This document shows positions 24,716-36,850 of a stretch of 64,000 bases of DNA, in pieces. The stretch lies in the NCBI GenBank assembly GCA_001662425.1, contig BDDC01000138.1, positions 1,338 through 65,337 of the forward strand. The letters are read 5' to 3'. A program made the translations under genes and the position numbers. Under the pieces are notes generated by a model. That model was not told the DNA's origin and made no database searches. It saw nothing but the letters and a program-made list of their open reading frames with translations. The stretch is from Chlamydomonas sphaeroides (lineage: Eukaryota; Chlorophyta; Chlorophyceae; Chlamydomonadales; Chlamydomonadaceae). Every line of letters begins with the position of its first letter. Position 1 is the first letter of the stretch.

Positions 24716-27700
24716 CTGCGGCGGCGCGGCTCACCTCCCCACGGCAGCCGCACGGCGCTGGAGCTGGCGGCGGAGCCCTGCACCCGCACCGTCTGCAGCC
24801 CGTGCCAGCGCCGCAGCAGCGCCGCCGGGCCTGCGGCGAAGGCAGCAGACCCATCACCCCCCGCGCCTGCCGCTGCTGCGCCGCCTCCGTCGTCCGCAGC
24901 GCCGCCCAGGCCGCTGTCGCTGAGGCTGAGCAGCCGCAGCCGCTCGCCGCAGCCCAGCGCCGCCGGCGCCGCCACGTAGGACGAAGCGAGGTGGAGCTCG
25001 CGCAGCAGTGCCAGCGGGCCGTTGCGGGTGGCGACGGCGGCGGCGGCCGGCGGCAGTAGCACCACACCCGAAAGCGAAAGCGACGTGAGGCTGGGCGGCA
25101 GCGCGCGTTGGCTCACAGACGCCGGCACGCCGGCTGGGTTGCTGAAGTGCAACGCCAGTCGCTGCAGCGCCGTCAGCGACCCCAGCGCCGCCAGGCGGGG
25201 CGGCAGCCGCCGCCACCAGGCGCCGTCGGCTGCCGCCGCCGCGCCGGCGCGGCCGAGCCAGCCGTTGTCGGCGGCGACGGCGGCGGCGGTCGCCGGCGGC
25301 ACCGCAGCGGCGGCGTCGCCCAGCGGCAGAGTGTAGCCGGCCGAGAGGTGCAGCTTAGTGAGGCCAGTCAGCGCCGCCAGGGTGGCGGCGGCGCCGTCGC
25401 CGACGCCAAGGAACGGCGTACGGCGATCGCCCAGGGCCAGCGAGCGCAGGCCGCCGCCGCAGCCCGCCAGTACGGCAGCGTACGGGGCTCCATCCAGTAC
25501 GTCATCGTGCGCCTCAGCCGGCGAGCGAGGGCTGTGCAGCGGCCCCCACACGTCGCCCACGCGCACCCACCGTGCCGTGACGGCGCCGTCGGCGGCGCTG
25601 CCGCCAGGTGGCGGCGGCGGCGGCGATGCCTCCTGCTCCCACTCGTCGCTTGGGTCGAGCCACAGCCCCGTGAGCAAAGGTAGCGCTGCCAGCGGCGCCA
25701 GCGTGACGCCGGCAGCGTCGGGTGGCGGCGGCGGCGGCGCAGCCTCTTCGGCGGCAGCGGCGCCGTCGGCAGCTGGCGGCGCCGTCAGCGCGAGCTGGGC
25801 GTACTGCAGGTGCCGCCAGTGCGGCTGGGCCGCCTCCGCCGCCAGCGCCGCCGGCGGTATCAGCCGGACCTCCCTCTTGCCCGAGCGGCGCAGCAGCAGC
25901 CCCGGGCAAGGCGGCAGGCCCGCAGCCTGCGCCGGCGGCGGTGGCCCGGCAGCCGTGGCCTGACCAGGCGGCTGCGCCGCTGCTGGTGGCGCGGGATTAA
26001 CGTACGGCGGGCCAATACCGGCTGTGCCGCCGCCGCCGCCATCGTCGTCACAGCAGCAGCACGGCATGCCGACCAGCGCTGCGGCGCAGAGCGCCGCGCC
26101 GCCGCTGCCGGCGCCAGCGTACAGCCCCGTCGCGGCAGAGTCGACATCATCATGCGCATCGTGTGCGCAGCCGCGCCCGCTGCCTGCGCCGTGACGGCCA
26201 CGCGGCCCCGGACCCTCCCAAAGACCGGATCCGGAACCGGATCCGGACCGCAGCTGCGATCCGTCGTACAGGATCTGCCATCGCAGCGAATCCGCCTCGA
26301 AGTCCAGCTCCGACTCGTCCAGTACCGTGTCCGTGTACAGGTGGTGGGCCGACACCGCCAGGCACCGCAGCGGGCCTGCGCCTGTCCTGCCGCCACTGTC
26401 GGCGGCGCCGCCGTCGCCGTCGTCTAGGGCCGCGCCTGCGCCTGGCGCCGCCGGCTCGCCGGCACCGCGTGGGTCGCTGCAGCGCACCAGCTGCACGGCC
26501 GCCCTCCACACGGCCGCCTGGTGCGGGTTGTCCTCCACAATTGCGAGGCTGTGAAGGGCCAGAAGGGCAGAGGGGCAGGATGCAGCATGTCGCGGCGGCG
26601 GGCCGTTGGCAAGGGGCACGCTGATGCTGACCTGCGAACGCCGTGCGCATGCTGCCGGGCCTGCGCATGGCGGCGGGGGCTAGGCCATGCCCGCCGCATC
26701 CCATGCGCCGCCGGCACCAAGCGAGCTGACGCAATGGCGCAACAAAGTGTACAACCAAAGCAGAGGCTTAATGCAGCTGCAGCCGCTGCGGCCCGCGGCT
26801 CAGGGTCCATGTGCAGGGCGGCGCGGCTCAGCCTTGGCCGCTCGGGTCCCTGCCCTCTGGCCCCTGCCCCTCAGCCGACCCGACCCACCCACCTGTGGTA
26901 GCCGTGCACGTGCAGGCACTGCAGCCGCCCTGCCGCCGCCAGCAGCTGCGGCAGCGCGGCCAAGTTGCCGTGGCAGGCGCACAGGTGGCGCAGGCCCGGC
27001 ATGGCGCCCAGCGCCGCCGCCAGCTGCGTGGTGACGGCAACACGGACCTGGCGGCAGGACCGTGCGGGGAGGAGTGGGCTGGACGGCTGCGGGCAAACGG
27101 ACCTGGCGGCAGGACCGTGCGGCGGCGGCGGGGACGTGTGGGGCGAGACCGGACGACGGCGTGCTCGGGCTGGGCGCGGCATGGGGCAGGAGTGGGCGCG
27201 CAAAGGCGAAGGCAATGGAAACGAGGCAACAAGGGTGGCCGCACCAGGCGTAGGCTCCGCAGGTGGCTGAAGCCGCCTCCTGCCGGCGCCGCCGACGGCG
27301 CGACTGGGGCCAGGCCCGACGCCGGCCCCGGCTCTGTCGGCCCGTGTGCGCCGTTCCCTGCTACGGTGTCAGCTGCTCTCCCGCCGTGCGGACCCTGCGG
27401 AGACAGCGCTAACGGAGATGCTGAGGCCGTTGTGAGCTCCGCTAGAGCGCGCTCCGGGAGCGCGTAACGTAGCGGCAGCTGCAGCTGCAGACGGCGCTGG
27501 CTGTAGGCTGGCAGCGCTGCCAGGAAGCGGAGCGCCGTGACGAGCGCACGCTCGTCGGGCGCGGCGCGAGCCTTGCTCTCATAGACCAGCGCCACGCGTA
27601 GTGTGACGGAGGGCAAGTCGGGATTGGGCCCGGTGGAAGATAGGAGGGAGTCCCACGCCGGGCCTAGCGAAGCCTTCGGCGTTGAGATGGCGTCGCCGGC

Positions 27701-28040
27701 ATTATCGGCGGCATGCCCCGCGAAGAGCCGCGTGTCAAGAGTAAGGGGTGACTGGAGAAGGCCATGTGAAAAGGCGCGGCGCCACGAGTGACAAACGAGG
27801 CGTGCGGCCAGCCGTGCCGTCCGGGGCAGGCAGGCCGCGATGTGCTGCGGGAGGGGAGGAGAGGTGCGGTCGGCCGATGGGGAACATGGCGCGCTGCGGA
27901 AGTGGCCAAGTAGCTAGCCTCGCCATGCAACATGGGGGGACTGCATCTACGACATGTATGCTAACACTAGCGGCGCGTGTCCCGACAGTCACCTCCATGG
28001 GGCCATCCGGCAGCGAGTGCCACGGTGGTGCCGTGGGCAT
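23486..28040 (-). CDS. F-box/leucine-rich-repeat protein
   Basis: Probable substrate-recognition subunit of an SCF ubiquitin ligase. Six exons fit phase: 27993-28040, 27245-27844, 26889-27047, 24735-26631, 23919-24418 and 23486-23716, giving about 1144 residues. The F-box (residues 9-45) is split by intron 1: SLPDGPME in exon 1, then HIAACLPRTARLAARLVCHS in exon 2, with the classic VCHSW ending. Leucine-rich repeats follow in scattered groups, for example LRSLRL, LTKLHLS, LTALQRLALHF, LRELHLASS, LRLLSLSDSGL and LPGLRVLQLALPE, separated by Ala/Gly/Pro-rich insertions common in algal proteins. The last exon is the least certain; alternative acceptors near 23713-23716 exist. A TATA-like CATATATG at 28191-28198 lies 150 bp upstream. 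The substrate cannot be inferred. A long open frame on the opposite strand is a shadow. Confidence 0.8.
24643..24716. repeat. Hexamer microsatellite (GCGACA)n
   Basis: About 12 perfect units of GCGACA lying wholly within the intron at 24419-24734 of the F-box/LRR gene. On the coding strand it reads as TGTCGC units. Confidence 0.95.
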
Positions 28041-28190
28041 GGCGCTAATCCCTGACTGCTGGTAGGTCGCAGTGACTACTTGGCAAGTTTACCAAGTGCC
28101 CCTCGGCAGGCAGGCTGGTCAACGTAAGCGTGCTTGTGAGCGCGACATCTGGATGCTGAACTTGACATAGGCATTTCCTCGCGCAAGCTG

Positions 28191-28198
28191 CATATATG
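28191..28198 (-). promoter_or_regulatory. TATA-like element upstream of the F-box gene
   Basis: CATATATG, 150 bp upstream of the ATG at 28040, in otherwise GC-rich sequence. This is only a positional guess at a core promoter element. Confidence 0.3.
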
Positions 28199-29101
28199 TA
28201 CCAGGGCGGCTAACCACTTGTCCACGTGAATCGCCGCTCTTCAGTCCGGCCACGGCGCATACACACACGAGAGCCCATGTTCTCACCCTACCGCCTCCCA
28301 GGCCAGAAGCGCAGCCGCTGGTTGGCGCTAGGCTGCGCTCTTACTCCTGGCGACGGGTATCTCCCATTTTCAACTCAACAACAGCCGGCTTCCTCCCGAA
28401 GCCCCGACGCCCGGCTTGAACTCGTACTAACAGTGTCAACGTGTGAGAGTGCATGGGGTTGTAGCTCGACCATCTGCTGGCTTCGCGTTAGTTCCATGAT
28501 GAGTTTGCACCTTGCCCTCCGTCGTTGGGTCAGGTCACTGCCGCGGCATTCGCCTGGCATGTGGGCGTCGTGACTAGCCGAGCCACCGCATGGCATGGGT
28601 TCTGAGCCCGTGCCGATGTGCGGCCTAGCAAAGGTCCACCCCTGCATGTGCTGTTTGGTGCCGGCTTCGCCGCCACATGCGGCCGCGCGCTGATCGCACC
28701 ATCGCGGTCTGCAGCTGCTGCACGCTGGTCGGGTGAACGTAGGACTGGTGGCTATCACATTATGACCTGACGGAAGGCGGCACTGGCTGGCTGCGCATAT
28801 GCGCACACGCCAGTGCAGCCAGCGGGGCTGCCGCCAGTCCAGCCAACTCTTGAGGACATGCAACGTTACACAACCTAAGGGCGCCCATCCCGACTATTGA
28901 CGCGTAGCAACTACTCACGGCGCCCAGGGCCCGGCACGCGGCCGCACCTCGGCCGGACCGCCGGGGTGCGTCGCGGCCGCGGCCCGCAATCCCCGTCGTC
29001 CTCCCCTCGAGTGTGTTAGTGTGCCCACTAGGCGCGGCAGCGGGCTCGGCGGCGGCGGCGGCTAGGTCGGTGTGCGCGAAAGCGACGGCGCCCGCGGAAC
29101 G

Positions 29102-29106
29102 TTACA
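29102..29106 (-). promoter_or_regulatory. Poly(A) signal TGTAA of eL19
   Basis: TGTAA on the minus strand about 80 bp past the eL19 stop codon, giving a short 3' UTR as expected for a ribosomal protein gene. Confidence 0.6.
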
Positions 29107-29185
29107 GAGGTCTCGGGACCACCCCGCGGCCCCGCCGCCGGGTTGCAGGCGGCGGCCGCCCACAGCAGCTGGCACGACCAGCCGC

Positions 29186-31919
29186 CTACTTCTTGGCGGC
29201 GGGCGCGGGCTTGGCGGCGACCGCGGGCTTGGCGGCCGGCGCCTCCAGGTGCAGGCCCTGAGGAATGGGCATGGGGAGGGAGCAGCATGGGCCTCCATCA
29301 GTCACAGCCCAGTCGGCCAGCGCAGGTATCGCTATCCCAAACTCATGACGGGCTGGTCCCAGCCGTGGGCCTCCTGCCCGTCCCCCAGTGGCCCGGCCCC
29401 CCGCTCGCCCGGCCCCCCATGACTCACGGCGGCCAGCCTCTCCTCGCGGCGCGTGGCCTTCCGCTCGCGCGAGGCCTTGTTCTTGGCGCGGCGCGCCTCG
29501 AACTGGTCGGCGATGGTCTTCTCGCGGACCTTCTCCGCCTTCTGCTTGTGGACCGCCTCCATGAGCACGCGCTTGTTCTTGAAGACGTTACCCTTGACCT
29601 GCGCGGAGAGGCCGAGGGGCGGGGTGGAGCAGAGCGGGAAAGGTCAGCACCAGGGAGCTGGGCCCAGGGGCGTGTCCTGCGCGCGATGCGTGGGCGGCGT
29701 GCCGCGTGCGGCCGCTGTGCTGCAGCCGGGCTGCGGGCCAGGCGCTGGGTAGCTTGGCGGCTGCGGCCAAACGGCTGTCGTCGTGGGCGGCAGCCACAGC
29801 ACCGAAACGCTGTGCGGCGATGCCAGCTGGCGGCCGGTTGACGCTGCGGCCCCCGGCACAACACAAGCTGGTCCGAGAAGCTGGCGGGCGGTCCCGGCAG
29901 CAGGCCGACACGGCGGCGGCAAGCGGGGCAGCTGAGCATGCCAGCCTCGACAGATGCAATGGTAGGCAGCCGCCGTCCGAGAGGAACGTGCAAGCGGCAC
30001 ATGCCTGCGCCATCCGCGGCTGCTGAGCGCCAGGCTCGCCCCAACCCAGACCACAGCGCCAGTGCACAGCAGCTCCAGTCGCCCGCGGGTTCCCGGACCG
30101 CAGCCGCTGACTGCCCGAACAGCAGCGCCGCCGACTCAGCTGTTCATACTCGCCGCTTGTGCTGCTGCGCTGCCGGCCCTGCCCCAAGGCCTCCATGCCC
30201 CGACCGCTGCTGTCCGCTTCGCGCCATCAAGATGGATGCTGCGGTGCCGATCATTCAGCGTAGAGCGGTGCAAGGCGGAACCCAGGCGTAGCCGCCAGGT
30301 TCCATTCCCGCCTGGCAGCGCATGCCTCCGACTGCACCCACAGCCGTTCCGCCGTGCCAGCTGCCACCAGCCGACAGCGCTGCGAACGCACACAGCTGAG
30401 GCGCCGGCACACAGCCGCCGGTGTCTGCCGACGGTAGGCGCTGCAGCGCGCAGCTGCGACGGCCGGCGTCAGGCTGCAAGACCTGCCGCGGCTGTGCGCG
30501 CCCGAGCCCCGCCGTGACGGCTGCAGCGCTGCCGCCGCATGCGTCAGCGCCTGACTTGCGCCGGCGCCGACGACAGCAGCGCCGCGCCTGTGCCGCGGCA
30601 CATCGCCAGCGTCCGTACGCCGATGCTGCAGACCACCGTCGCTGCCTCCGCAGCTGGCTGCCGTGCCACTGGCGCTTGGAGCTTTGGCTCCAGCGCTTGC
30701 TCCAGTGCTGTCCGCTTGCTCCGGCGCTGCGAGCTGATTGCTGTCAGGCTCCGCTCGTTCGGAACCCATGGCCGCTCCCTTTGCATTGCTCTCCCTCCCT
30801 TGGCTCCTTATTTCGCTTTCGGTCCCAGCCCCCCGCCCTGCGCAACAACTGCAGGAGTTGCAGACACCCGGCCGGAAGCATAGCGCACCTTCATGTAGAG
30901 CTCGTGGTAGAGGTGCTTGTCGATCTTCTTGGAGTCGCGGTACTTCTTCAGGAGGCGGCGCAGCACGCGGAGGCGGCGGATCCACATGACCTTAGTGGGC
31001 AGGCGCGCCTCGCGGGTACCACGGCGCTTGCCTGCGCACGGGCGACGGGGCCACGGGGCGAAGCACGCCTCAGAGCGCTGGCGGGTGGTACTCGCATCTT
31101 GCGGTAGGCTCCGCGACGACTGCTGAGCATAGCGCTGGTAGGCGGGGGTCCGGCGACCGAGGGAGGCTGGCTGCTCGCCACTGGCGCCCAGGGTATGACC
31201 CCAGCGTCCGAGCAAGGCGTTGGGCCTCCCCGAGTGCTAGCCAGGGGCTCGCATGTAGCTGCTGCTGTACCACGGGCGCCGTAGAGCGCCGCAACCCTGC
31301 GCCTGGCTGCTGGCGAGCCACGTGCAAAGGCGACCGAGATGCGCGCCCGGCTCCGAGCCCTCGCCAACGTCCAGGCGCTGTGCCGCGCCCGCGTTCGCCA
31401 TCTGCAAGCTACGGCGTTCACAAGGCCTTGTCAAAAAGTTGGAACGCACCGTAGCCCGTGTGGCGGCCCTTGGCCTTAGCCTCCGCCGAGCGGCGAGCGC
31501 GGTCGCGGGAGTGGATGACGGGCTGCTTCCGGAAGATGAGGCCGTCCTTGATGAGCTTCCGCACGTTCTGGCCTGCAACGTCCAGGGAGAAGGTGCGCGC
31601 GCTTAGCACGATGCTCCGGAGAGAAGGGCCAAGCGAGCTCCACGCAGCCTGGCCGCTCCAGAAAGAGCTCTTAGTAGCCCAGGTAGCGTGGGCAGCAAGC
31701 GCAATGGCCTACAGGCAGGTGCCCAAGCAGATGCGCCGCCTACAGAGACCATGCCGGCCGCGGCGGCTGTTCCCCAGGGTCCCGGAGCTGTTCTCCCCAC
31801 TGCTCACGGGAGTTGGCCATCGAAATCTCGTTGACCTCATTGGGGTCGAGCCAGACCTTGCGCAGGCCGCAGTTCAGGACCGAAGCGGCAAGCCGCTTCT
31901 GCAGCTTGAGGGACACCAT
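29186..31919 (-). CDS. RPL19: 60S ribosomal protein L19 (eL19)
   Basis: Structural protein of the cytosolic large ribosomal subunit. Five exons join in phase: 31808-31919, 31450-31572, 30889-31031, 29428-29598 and 29186-29257, giving 206 residues, the normal length. The N-terminus MVSLKLQKRLAAS and the following WLDPNEVNEISMANSR are the family signature. Next come the conserved HSRDRARRSAEAKAKGRHTG segment, the RNA-binding MWIRRLRVLRRLLKKYR helix, the long basic C-terminal helix with NKASRERKATRREE, and a lineage-specific Ala/Lys tail ending AAKK. The intron between exons 3 and 4 (29599-30888) is 1.29 kb, much longer than the others. The gene is divergent from RBM22, with 365 bp between start codons. 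Confidence 0.97.
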
Positions 31920-32284
31920 TTTGGCCGCTGTCTCTGACAACGGCGTCTGAGCGAGGAAAGGGGTGGGGTGGTGCGAGGCGCGCGACTTTGGGGCCCGGGG
32001 CTGCATGGGCATGGGTTCCCCCAAGGGCAACGTTGCGCTCCAGCCCTGCCTACTCTCACAGGCCCCACACGACCACCTTGCAGAGGCACTTGACGCGTGA
32101 CGTTGCAAGTTCTCGGTGTGGACCCAAACTGTGCGCTCTTTCACTTCTGTTGCTTGACCGAACACCGCTATTTCGCAGCTTACATTGCTGCGCACTATAG
32201 AAGACCTCCAGCTCGCCTTGATAATAGCGCGCAGCCACCAGCGGGTAGCGGACTTGGCGCATCGCAGCGACCGCGGCAGCAACC
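31920..32284. promoter_or_regulatory. Shared divergent promoter region, eL19 / RBM22
   Basis: These 365 bp separate the two start codons on opposite strands. No long open frame with coding character occupies it. It must contain both 5' UTRs and core promoters unless further upstream exons exist. I cannot point to a convincing TATA box for either gene. Confidence 0.6.
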
Positions 32285-34665
32285 ATGGCAGCCCGGTTGC
32301 TGCGTGATCCCGACGCGGATGGATGGGAGCGGTCGGACATGCCCATCGTCTGCGAGACGTGCCTGGGCCCCAACCCATTCGTGCGCATGCAGCGGGTGAG
32401 CCCGGTTCCGGCTGGCTGTCCTGCATCTTGCGCCGGCTTATCGGTGGACGCTATAAATGGCTGCTGGCGATCAGGCTACGCTGTCTGGTGTTCCGACGCA
32501 TTGATGCATGTGCCCGCAGATCGAGTTTGGAGGCACCTGCCACATTTCAGGCCGCCCCTACACCGTCTTTCGCTGGCGCCCCGGCAACGATGCTAGGTGC
32601 GTTATGGCGCCAGGCGCACAAACCAGCACCCCTGTACCCCTCCACCGGTCGCCGTCTCTTACTCCACCCCTCCGCGGCCCGGCAGGTACAAAAAGACGGT
32701 TATCTGCCAGGAGGTCGCCAAGGCCAAGAACGTGTGCCAGGTCTGCCTGCTGGACCTGGAGTACGGGCTGCCGGTGCAGGTCCGCGACACGGCGCTGGGC
32801 GTGAAGGCCGAGGACGAGCCACAAAGCGACGTGGGCAAGGAGTATAAGCTGGCCATGGCGGAGGCAGAGGGCGCGGGAGGTGCAGGAGCCTCGTCCTTCA
32901 CCACCACCCGCCCCAACGAGCTGCTTAACCGCCTCCAGCGCACGCAGCCGTACTACAAGGTGCGATCGCGTCTCCAGGCCCGACTGCCCGCACGCTGCTG
33001 CAGTTTGGGGCCCGCATGCCGCTTTGTGTACTCCATCCTGTCCCAAATGCACCCCGACCGCCTGACCCTGACAACATCCACCAACGCTCCGGCCCTACCG
33101 CACCTCGCCCCGCAGCGCAACCAAGCGCGCGTGTGCACTTTCTTCGCCAAAGGCCAATGCACGCGCGGCGCCGAGTGCCCCTACCGGCACGAGCTGCCCA
33201 CGGCCGACCCGGCGCTGGCCAACCAGAGCTACAAGGACCGCTACTATGGCACCAACGATCCCGTGGCCAACAAGATGCTCAAGCGGGTGGCGGACCAGGA
33301 CAAGCTGGTGCCGCCGGAGGACAGGTGGGGGCCTGCTCTTCCCGAGGCACTGAGGCAGCGGGGGCCGTGGGGCAGCAGCCGGTGCATGGCCAGGGAGACC
33401 AGGGTCAGGCATGCACACAACCCGGAGGGCTGGTGGCCGTTGTGCTGACGCCGCTGTCCCGTTGCTGGTTACCCCCCAACGTCCTGCCGTCAGCTCCATC
33501 ACCACGCTGTACCTGGGCGGCCTGGAGGCGGGCATGAGCGAGGACGACATCCGGGACACCTTCTATGCGTTCGGAGAGCTGGCCAGCGTGCGCAAGGTGC
33601 GGGGAAGGGCCGGGGCAGCAGCCGGGGCGGGGAGCGTGGGCCGTGGGGGCGCAATATGGTGCGACAGCCGCGCCGGGCATGGCCGCATGGAGGGCGTTGC
33701 CCTACGGTCGGGTGGGGCCGCGTGTTGTTGCGGCCGCTGAGCTGCATGCCGGTGGCCGCGACCCGGCGCCCCGCCGGCCGGGCAAGGTGCAGCCAGTGGT
33801 GCCCCCGCTTCCACAGCCGCGCGGAGCACGCACAGCCTGCAGGGAACCGGCCGCAAACCATGTAGCGACAGACGCGCACGTGCATCACGTACATGTGAAC
33901 CATGCGCGCGTGCCGTGCGGGGTCGCTGCGGTTGCCAGCGGCGCAGAGTGTCGCCCGGACCTTGCGCCGCCGGCCGCGACGCAATCCCTGACTGACACGC
34001 TCCCCACGCTGCGCCCGCCCCCCCACGTCCCGTCCTCTCAGGTGGACGTCAAGAACTGCGCTTTTGTGACCTACACCACCCGCTCCGCGGCCGAGCGCGC
34101 CGCCGAGGAGCTGTCTGGGCACCCCACCATCAAGGGCGTGCGCTGCAAGCTCATGTGGGGCCGACCGCCGCCCGCGCCCGGCTCGCGGCCCGGCGGCGGC
34201 GGCGCCGCAGACGCCATGCAGCCCTCCACCAGCGGCCGCGGCGACGGTGCCGGCGGCGGCGGCGCTCCGGCGGCGCCGTCGTCGTTCTACCCCAGCATGG
34301 ACCCGCAGGCCATGGGCTCGCGGATACCCGGCGGGGGACCCAAGCGGCCCGAGGGCGAGGAGCCGGACGCCAAGCGCAGCCGCGGGCCGCCGGGGCCCAT
34401 GGCGCCGCCGTCGGCCGCCGGCTACGGAGCGCCCATGCCGCCGCCGTCGGCGGCAGGGTACGGGGCACCGCAAGGGTACGGGGCACCGCAAGGGTACGGC
34501 GCGCCGCCAGGGTATGGCGCGCCGCCTCAGGGCTACGGAGCGCCGCCGGGGTACGGGGCGCCGCCGCCGATGGGGCCACCGCCGGGCATGTATGCGCCAG
34601 CGCCGGGCGGCCCGCCCCCGCGGCCCATGATTTCGGCGATGCGGCCGCCGGGGCCCGGGGCGTAA
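32285..34665 (+). CDS. RBM22: Pre-mRNA splicing factor RBM22/Slt11 (Ecm2/Cwc2 family)
   Basis: Component of the activated spliceosome that contacts U6 snRNA and the intron near the catalytic centre. Six exons fit phase: 32285-32395, 32520-32596, 32686-32959, 33116-33324, 33494-33596 and 34042-34665, giving 465 residues. The N-terminal zinc module (CETCLGPNPF, then TVFRWRPG and CQVCLLDLEYGLPVQVRD) matches the family closely. The CCCH finger CTFFAKGQCTRGAECPYRH (about residues 161-179) has C-x7-C-x5-C-x3-H spacing as in animal RBM22. An RRM follows (TTLYLGGL, then NCAFVTY split over the last intron). The C-terminus is Pro/Gly-rich with about six GYGAP-type repeats (34450-34565). The alignment with the animal protein runs without gaps through the core, so the call is firm. 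Confidence 0.96.
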
Positions 34666-35010
34666 GGCTGGGTAGTAGCATAGGGTACCGAGGTTCGGCT
34701 TGGCGCGTTGGTGCTGCAGCGTCTTGGTTGCAGGCTCTCGCTGGCGCGGGGTGGGTGTTTGCTGGTGACCTGGTGTTGTTGACGCTTTCGATGCTGACGT
34801 TCAGTGCATGGGATATGATTGCGGCACAGCCACAGGGCTGTTGGTGGAGGGCGGGAAGGTAGTGGCATCTCGGGCGCGCTCGCACAGCAGAGGGCGTGGC
34901 GCAGCGGGCTCCGCGGTTGGGCGCCGGGGCTGGAGCCGGGGAAGTTTTGGCGGAAGCCGTTATTTGGGCCGGAGTTGGCGTGTCGGAGCAGGGGCGGTGC
35001 TGCAAGGTGC

Positions 35011-35015
35011 TGTAA
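35011..35015 (+). promoter_or_regulatory. Poly(A) signal TGTAA of RBM22
   Basis: First TGTAA after the RBM22 stop codon, about 345 bp downstream, which would give a 3' UTR of roughly 360 bases. Confidence 0.45.
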
Positions 35016-35370
35016 TGTTGTGTGGGGCGGGAAGGCCGCGTCCGCTCCCACGGCGTCGCCGAGGTCAACGCTGCGTCACGGTGTCCGGTTCGTACATGCA
35101 AAACCATGTATCCCCCCCCGCGGCCCGCTAGCCCCATAAACATATGCCGGCCCCAAACCCCGTATGTACCCTACCGCCGCGCGCGCGGCCGCAAAGCCCG
35201 CGGTCGCGAGCATGGTGGCGGAGAGGTCTGCGAGTTGGAGCAGATCGCCTAGCTAGGGCGGCCAGCCTGGCAGCGGGCAGGTGGCAGGAGGCGGAGGGCT
35301 TGCTGCGAGCCGCGGCAGCTGCTGCAGCCATTGCCAGACAGCGCGGGCTCGCATGTGCAACTGGAGGGAA

Positions 35371-35412
<42 letters not shown>
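35371..35412. repeat. Hexamer microsatellite (AGGCAC)7
   Basis: Seven exact AGGCAC units in the RBM22 / ankyrin-like intergenic region, downstream of the RBM22 poly(A) signal. Confidence 0.95.
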
Positions 35413-35415
<3 letters not shown>

Positions 35416-36850
35416 GCACAATGGCCCGTGCTCCACGCCGCAACGCATCTGGTGGGCTTTCACCGGCCTCACCGGCCACCCCGAAGCCGGCCCCCGGCCG
35501 ACATGGGCCGGCGCTTCTCCTACACGCAGGAGGCTCTGCCCTGACCCACATGCAAGGTGCACCCGATACGCCACGATAATGGACGAAAGCCCACATGGCG
35601 CCACTGGTCATGGCGCAGGTACTGTATGAAGAAGCAGAAGGGTAGAGGCGCTACGAACGCGTGAAAAGGCAAAGCAACGCCCGTCGACGTGCGGCAGGCA
35701 CGGGGCCCCTGATCAACAATACGCCCCGGCGTACATCGCCTGCCTGTGCAAACACGCAGCCATTTCGTCGAAATGCCGCACGCTAAGGAAAGACGCTATA
35801 ACAAGCACGGATTACCGGCCGCGCTCCCATCCAGCGGACTCCAGCTCCGCTTGGCCACTGCCGTTGCAAGGATCGGGTTTATCGCAGACAAATGCCGCTG
35901 TGAAGTTACGGTAAGCAAGACTACCGTCGATAACCTACTCCATATTCCAGGAATGCACCGAATACATGCCGGACACTTGAGCACTGCAGATGGCCGGCCA
36001 GGACAATCTACCCCGCATTAGACATGTGCAGGCCCGTCGACTGCATCACACGCGCACACACAAATAGGAAAGCTCACGATCCCAGCCGCACACTGCAGCA
36101 CCCCTAACAGGCAGTACCGAACATCTCAGCGACCACGATCGCCATCCAGCAGCAGACAAGCCGCAGCGCTATGTACCTGCACGCACGTCCGCCCTCACAG
36201 TTCAGTCCGCTCACGCCGCCCACCGAGGCGCTCGACACACACTGCCGGCACGCATGAGATCCGCGCGCCCAAACCCTGCCGCGGGCCAGCGTGTAGCTAC
36301 TAAATGTAAGCCAGACCAGCTGCGCGCCACACTGGTGTCGCGCCTGTACGGCGTTGCCGTGAAACGTATCGCTTGATGAGGGGAGCCGCGCCTGCGCCCA
36401 GGCTGATGACTTGCCCACGCAGTCTTTCCAGCCGGCGGCGGTGCGCAGCCGGCCCCCGCCGCACGACGTGCACTGCCCGCTAGCAGGCCCTCCCAGCACC
36501 GCCGGCGACTGCGCTTGCGCCGACCAGGGCTCGCGCCCGGGAGCGGGCGCTCGCCGGCAGTTGCGAGCACCAGTGGCTTAGCTGCCAATGCGAGCAGCAC
36601 CCCAGCGACGAGCGCAGCGTGCCGTCCAGCTGGCCTCACTCCGCTGCCACCACCGCCACCACGTGGGCAGACGACCAAAAGAGGTCTGCGGCCAGCCCAG
36701 AGGCACCGGCAAGGCAAACCAGCCGCCAGCGGCCGCAGCTCAAGGCCGCAGTTCCCGTCCCAGGACACCGGCTCGGCCCGCAGCCGCTCGAAGCCGACCG
36801 CCGCATCACCCGGTAGGTGCCCCGCCGCGCCACCTCACGCCCCTCATACC

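Larger units (their letters stand above)
28041..29185. other. Intergenic region between the F-box gene and eL19
   Basis: Holds the likely F-box gene promoter (CATATATG at 28191-28198) and, at its distal end, the eL19 3' UTR. A 15-base match to the Q-rich array genes at about 28681-28695 has no clear extension. No other gene is supported. Confidence 0.4.
34666..36850. other. Convergent intergenic region, RBM22 / ankyrin-like gene
   Basis: About 2.2 kb between two convergent genes. TGTAA at 35011-35015 is the likely RBM22 poly(A) signal. A hexamer repeat lies at 35371-35412. Open frames here change strand and phase freely and contain no recognisable domain. Confidence 0.4.

Noticed and set aside
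23377..25059. Long plus-strand open frame antisense to the F-box/LRR gene
   Set aside because: It starts and ends arbitrarily, crosses an intron repeat, lacks domains, and is a frame shadow of a GC-rich gene with clear LRR content on the other strand.
28670..28720. Fragment of the Q-rich array gene
   Set aside because: About 15 identical bases (GCCGCGCGCTGATCG) without convincing extension on either side; too short to claim a remnant.
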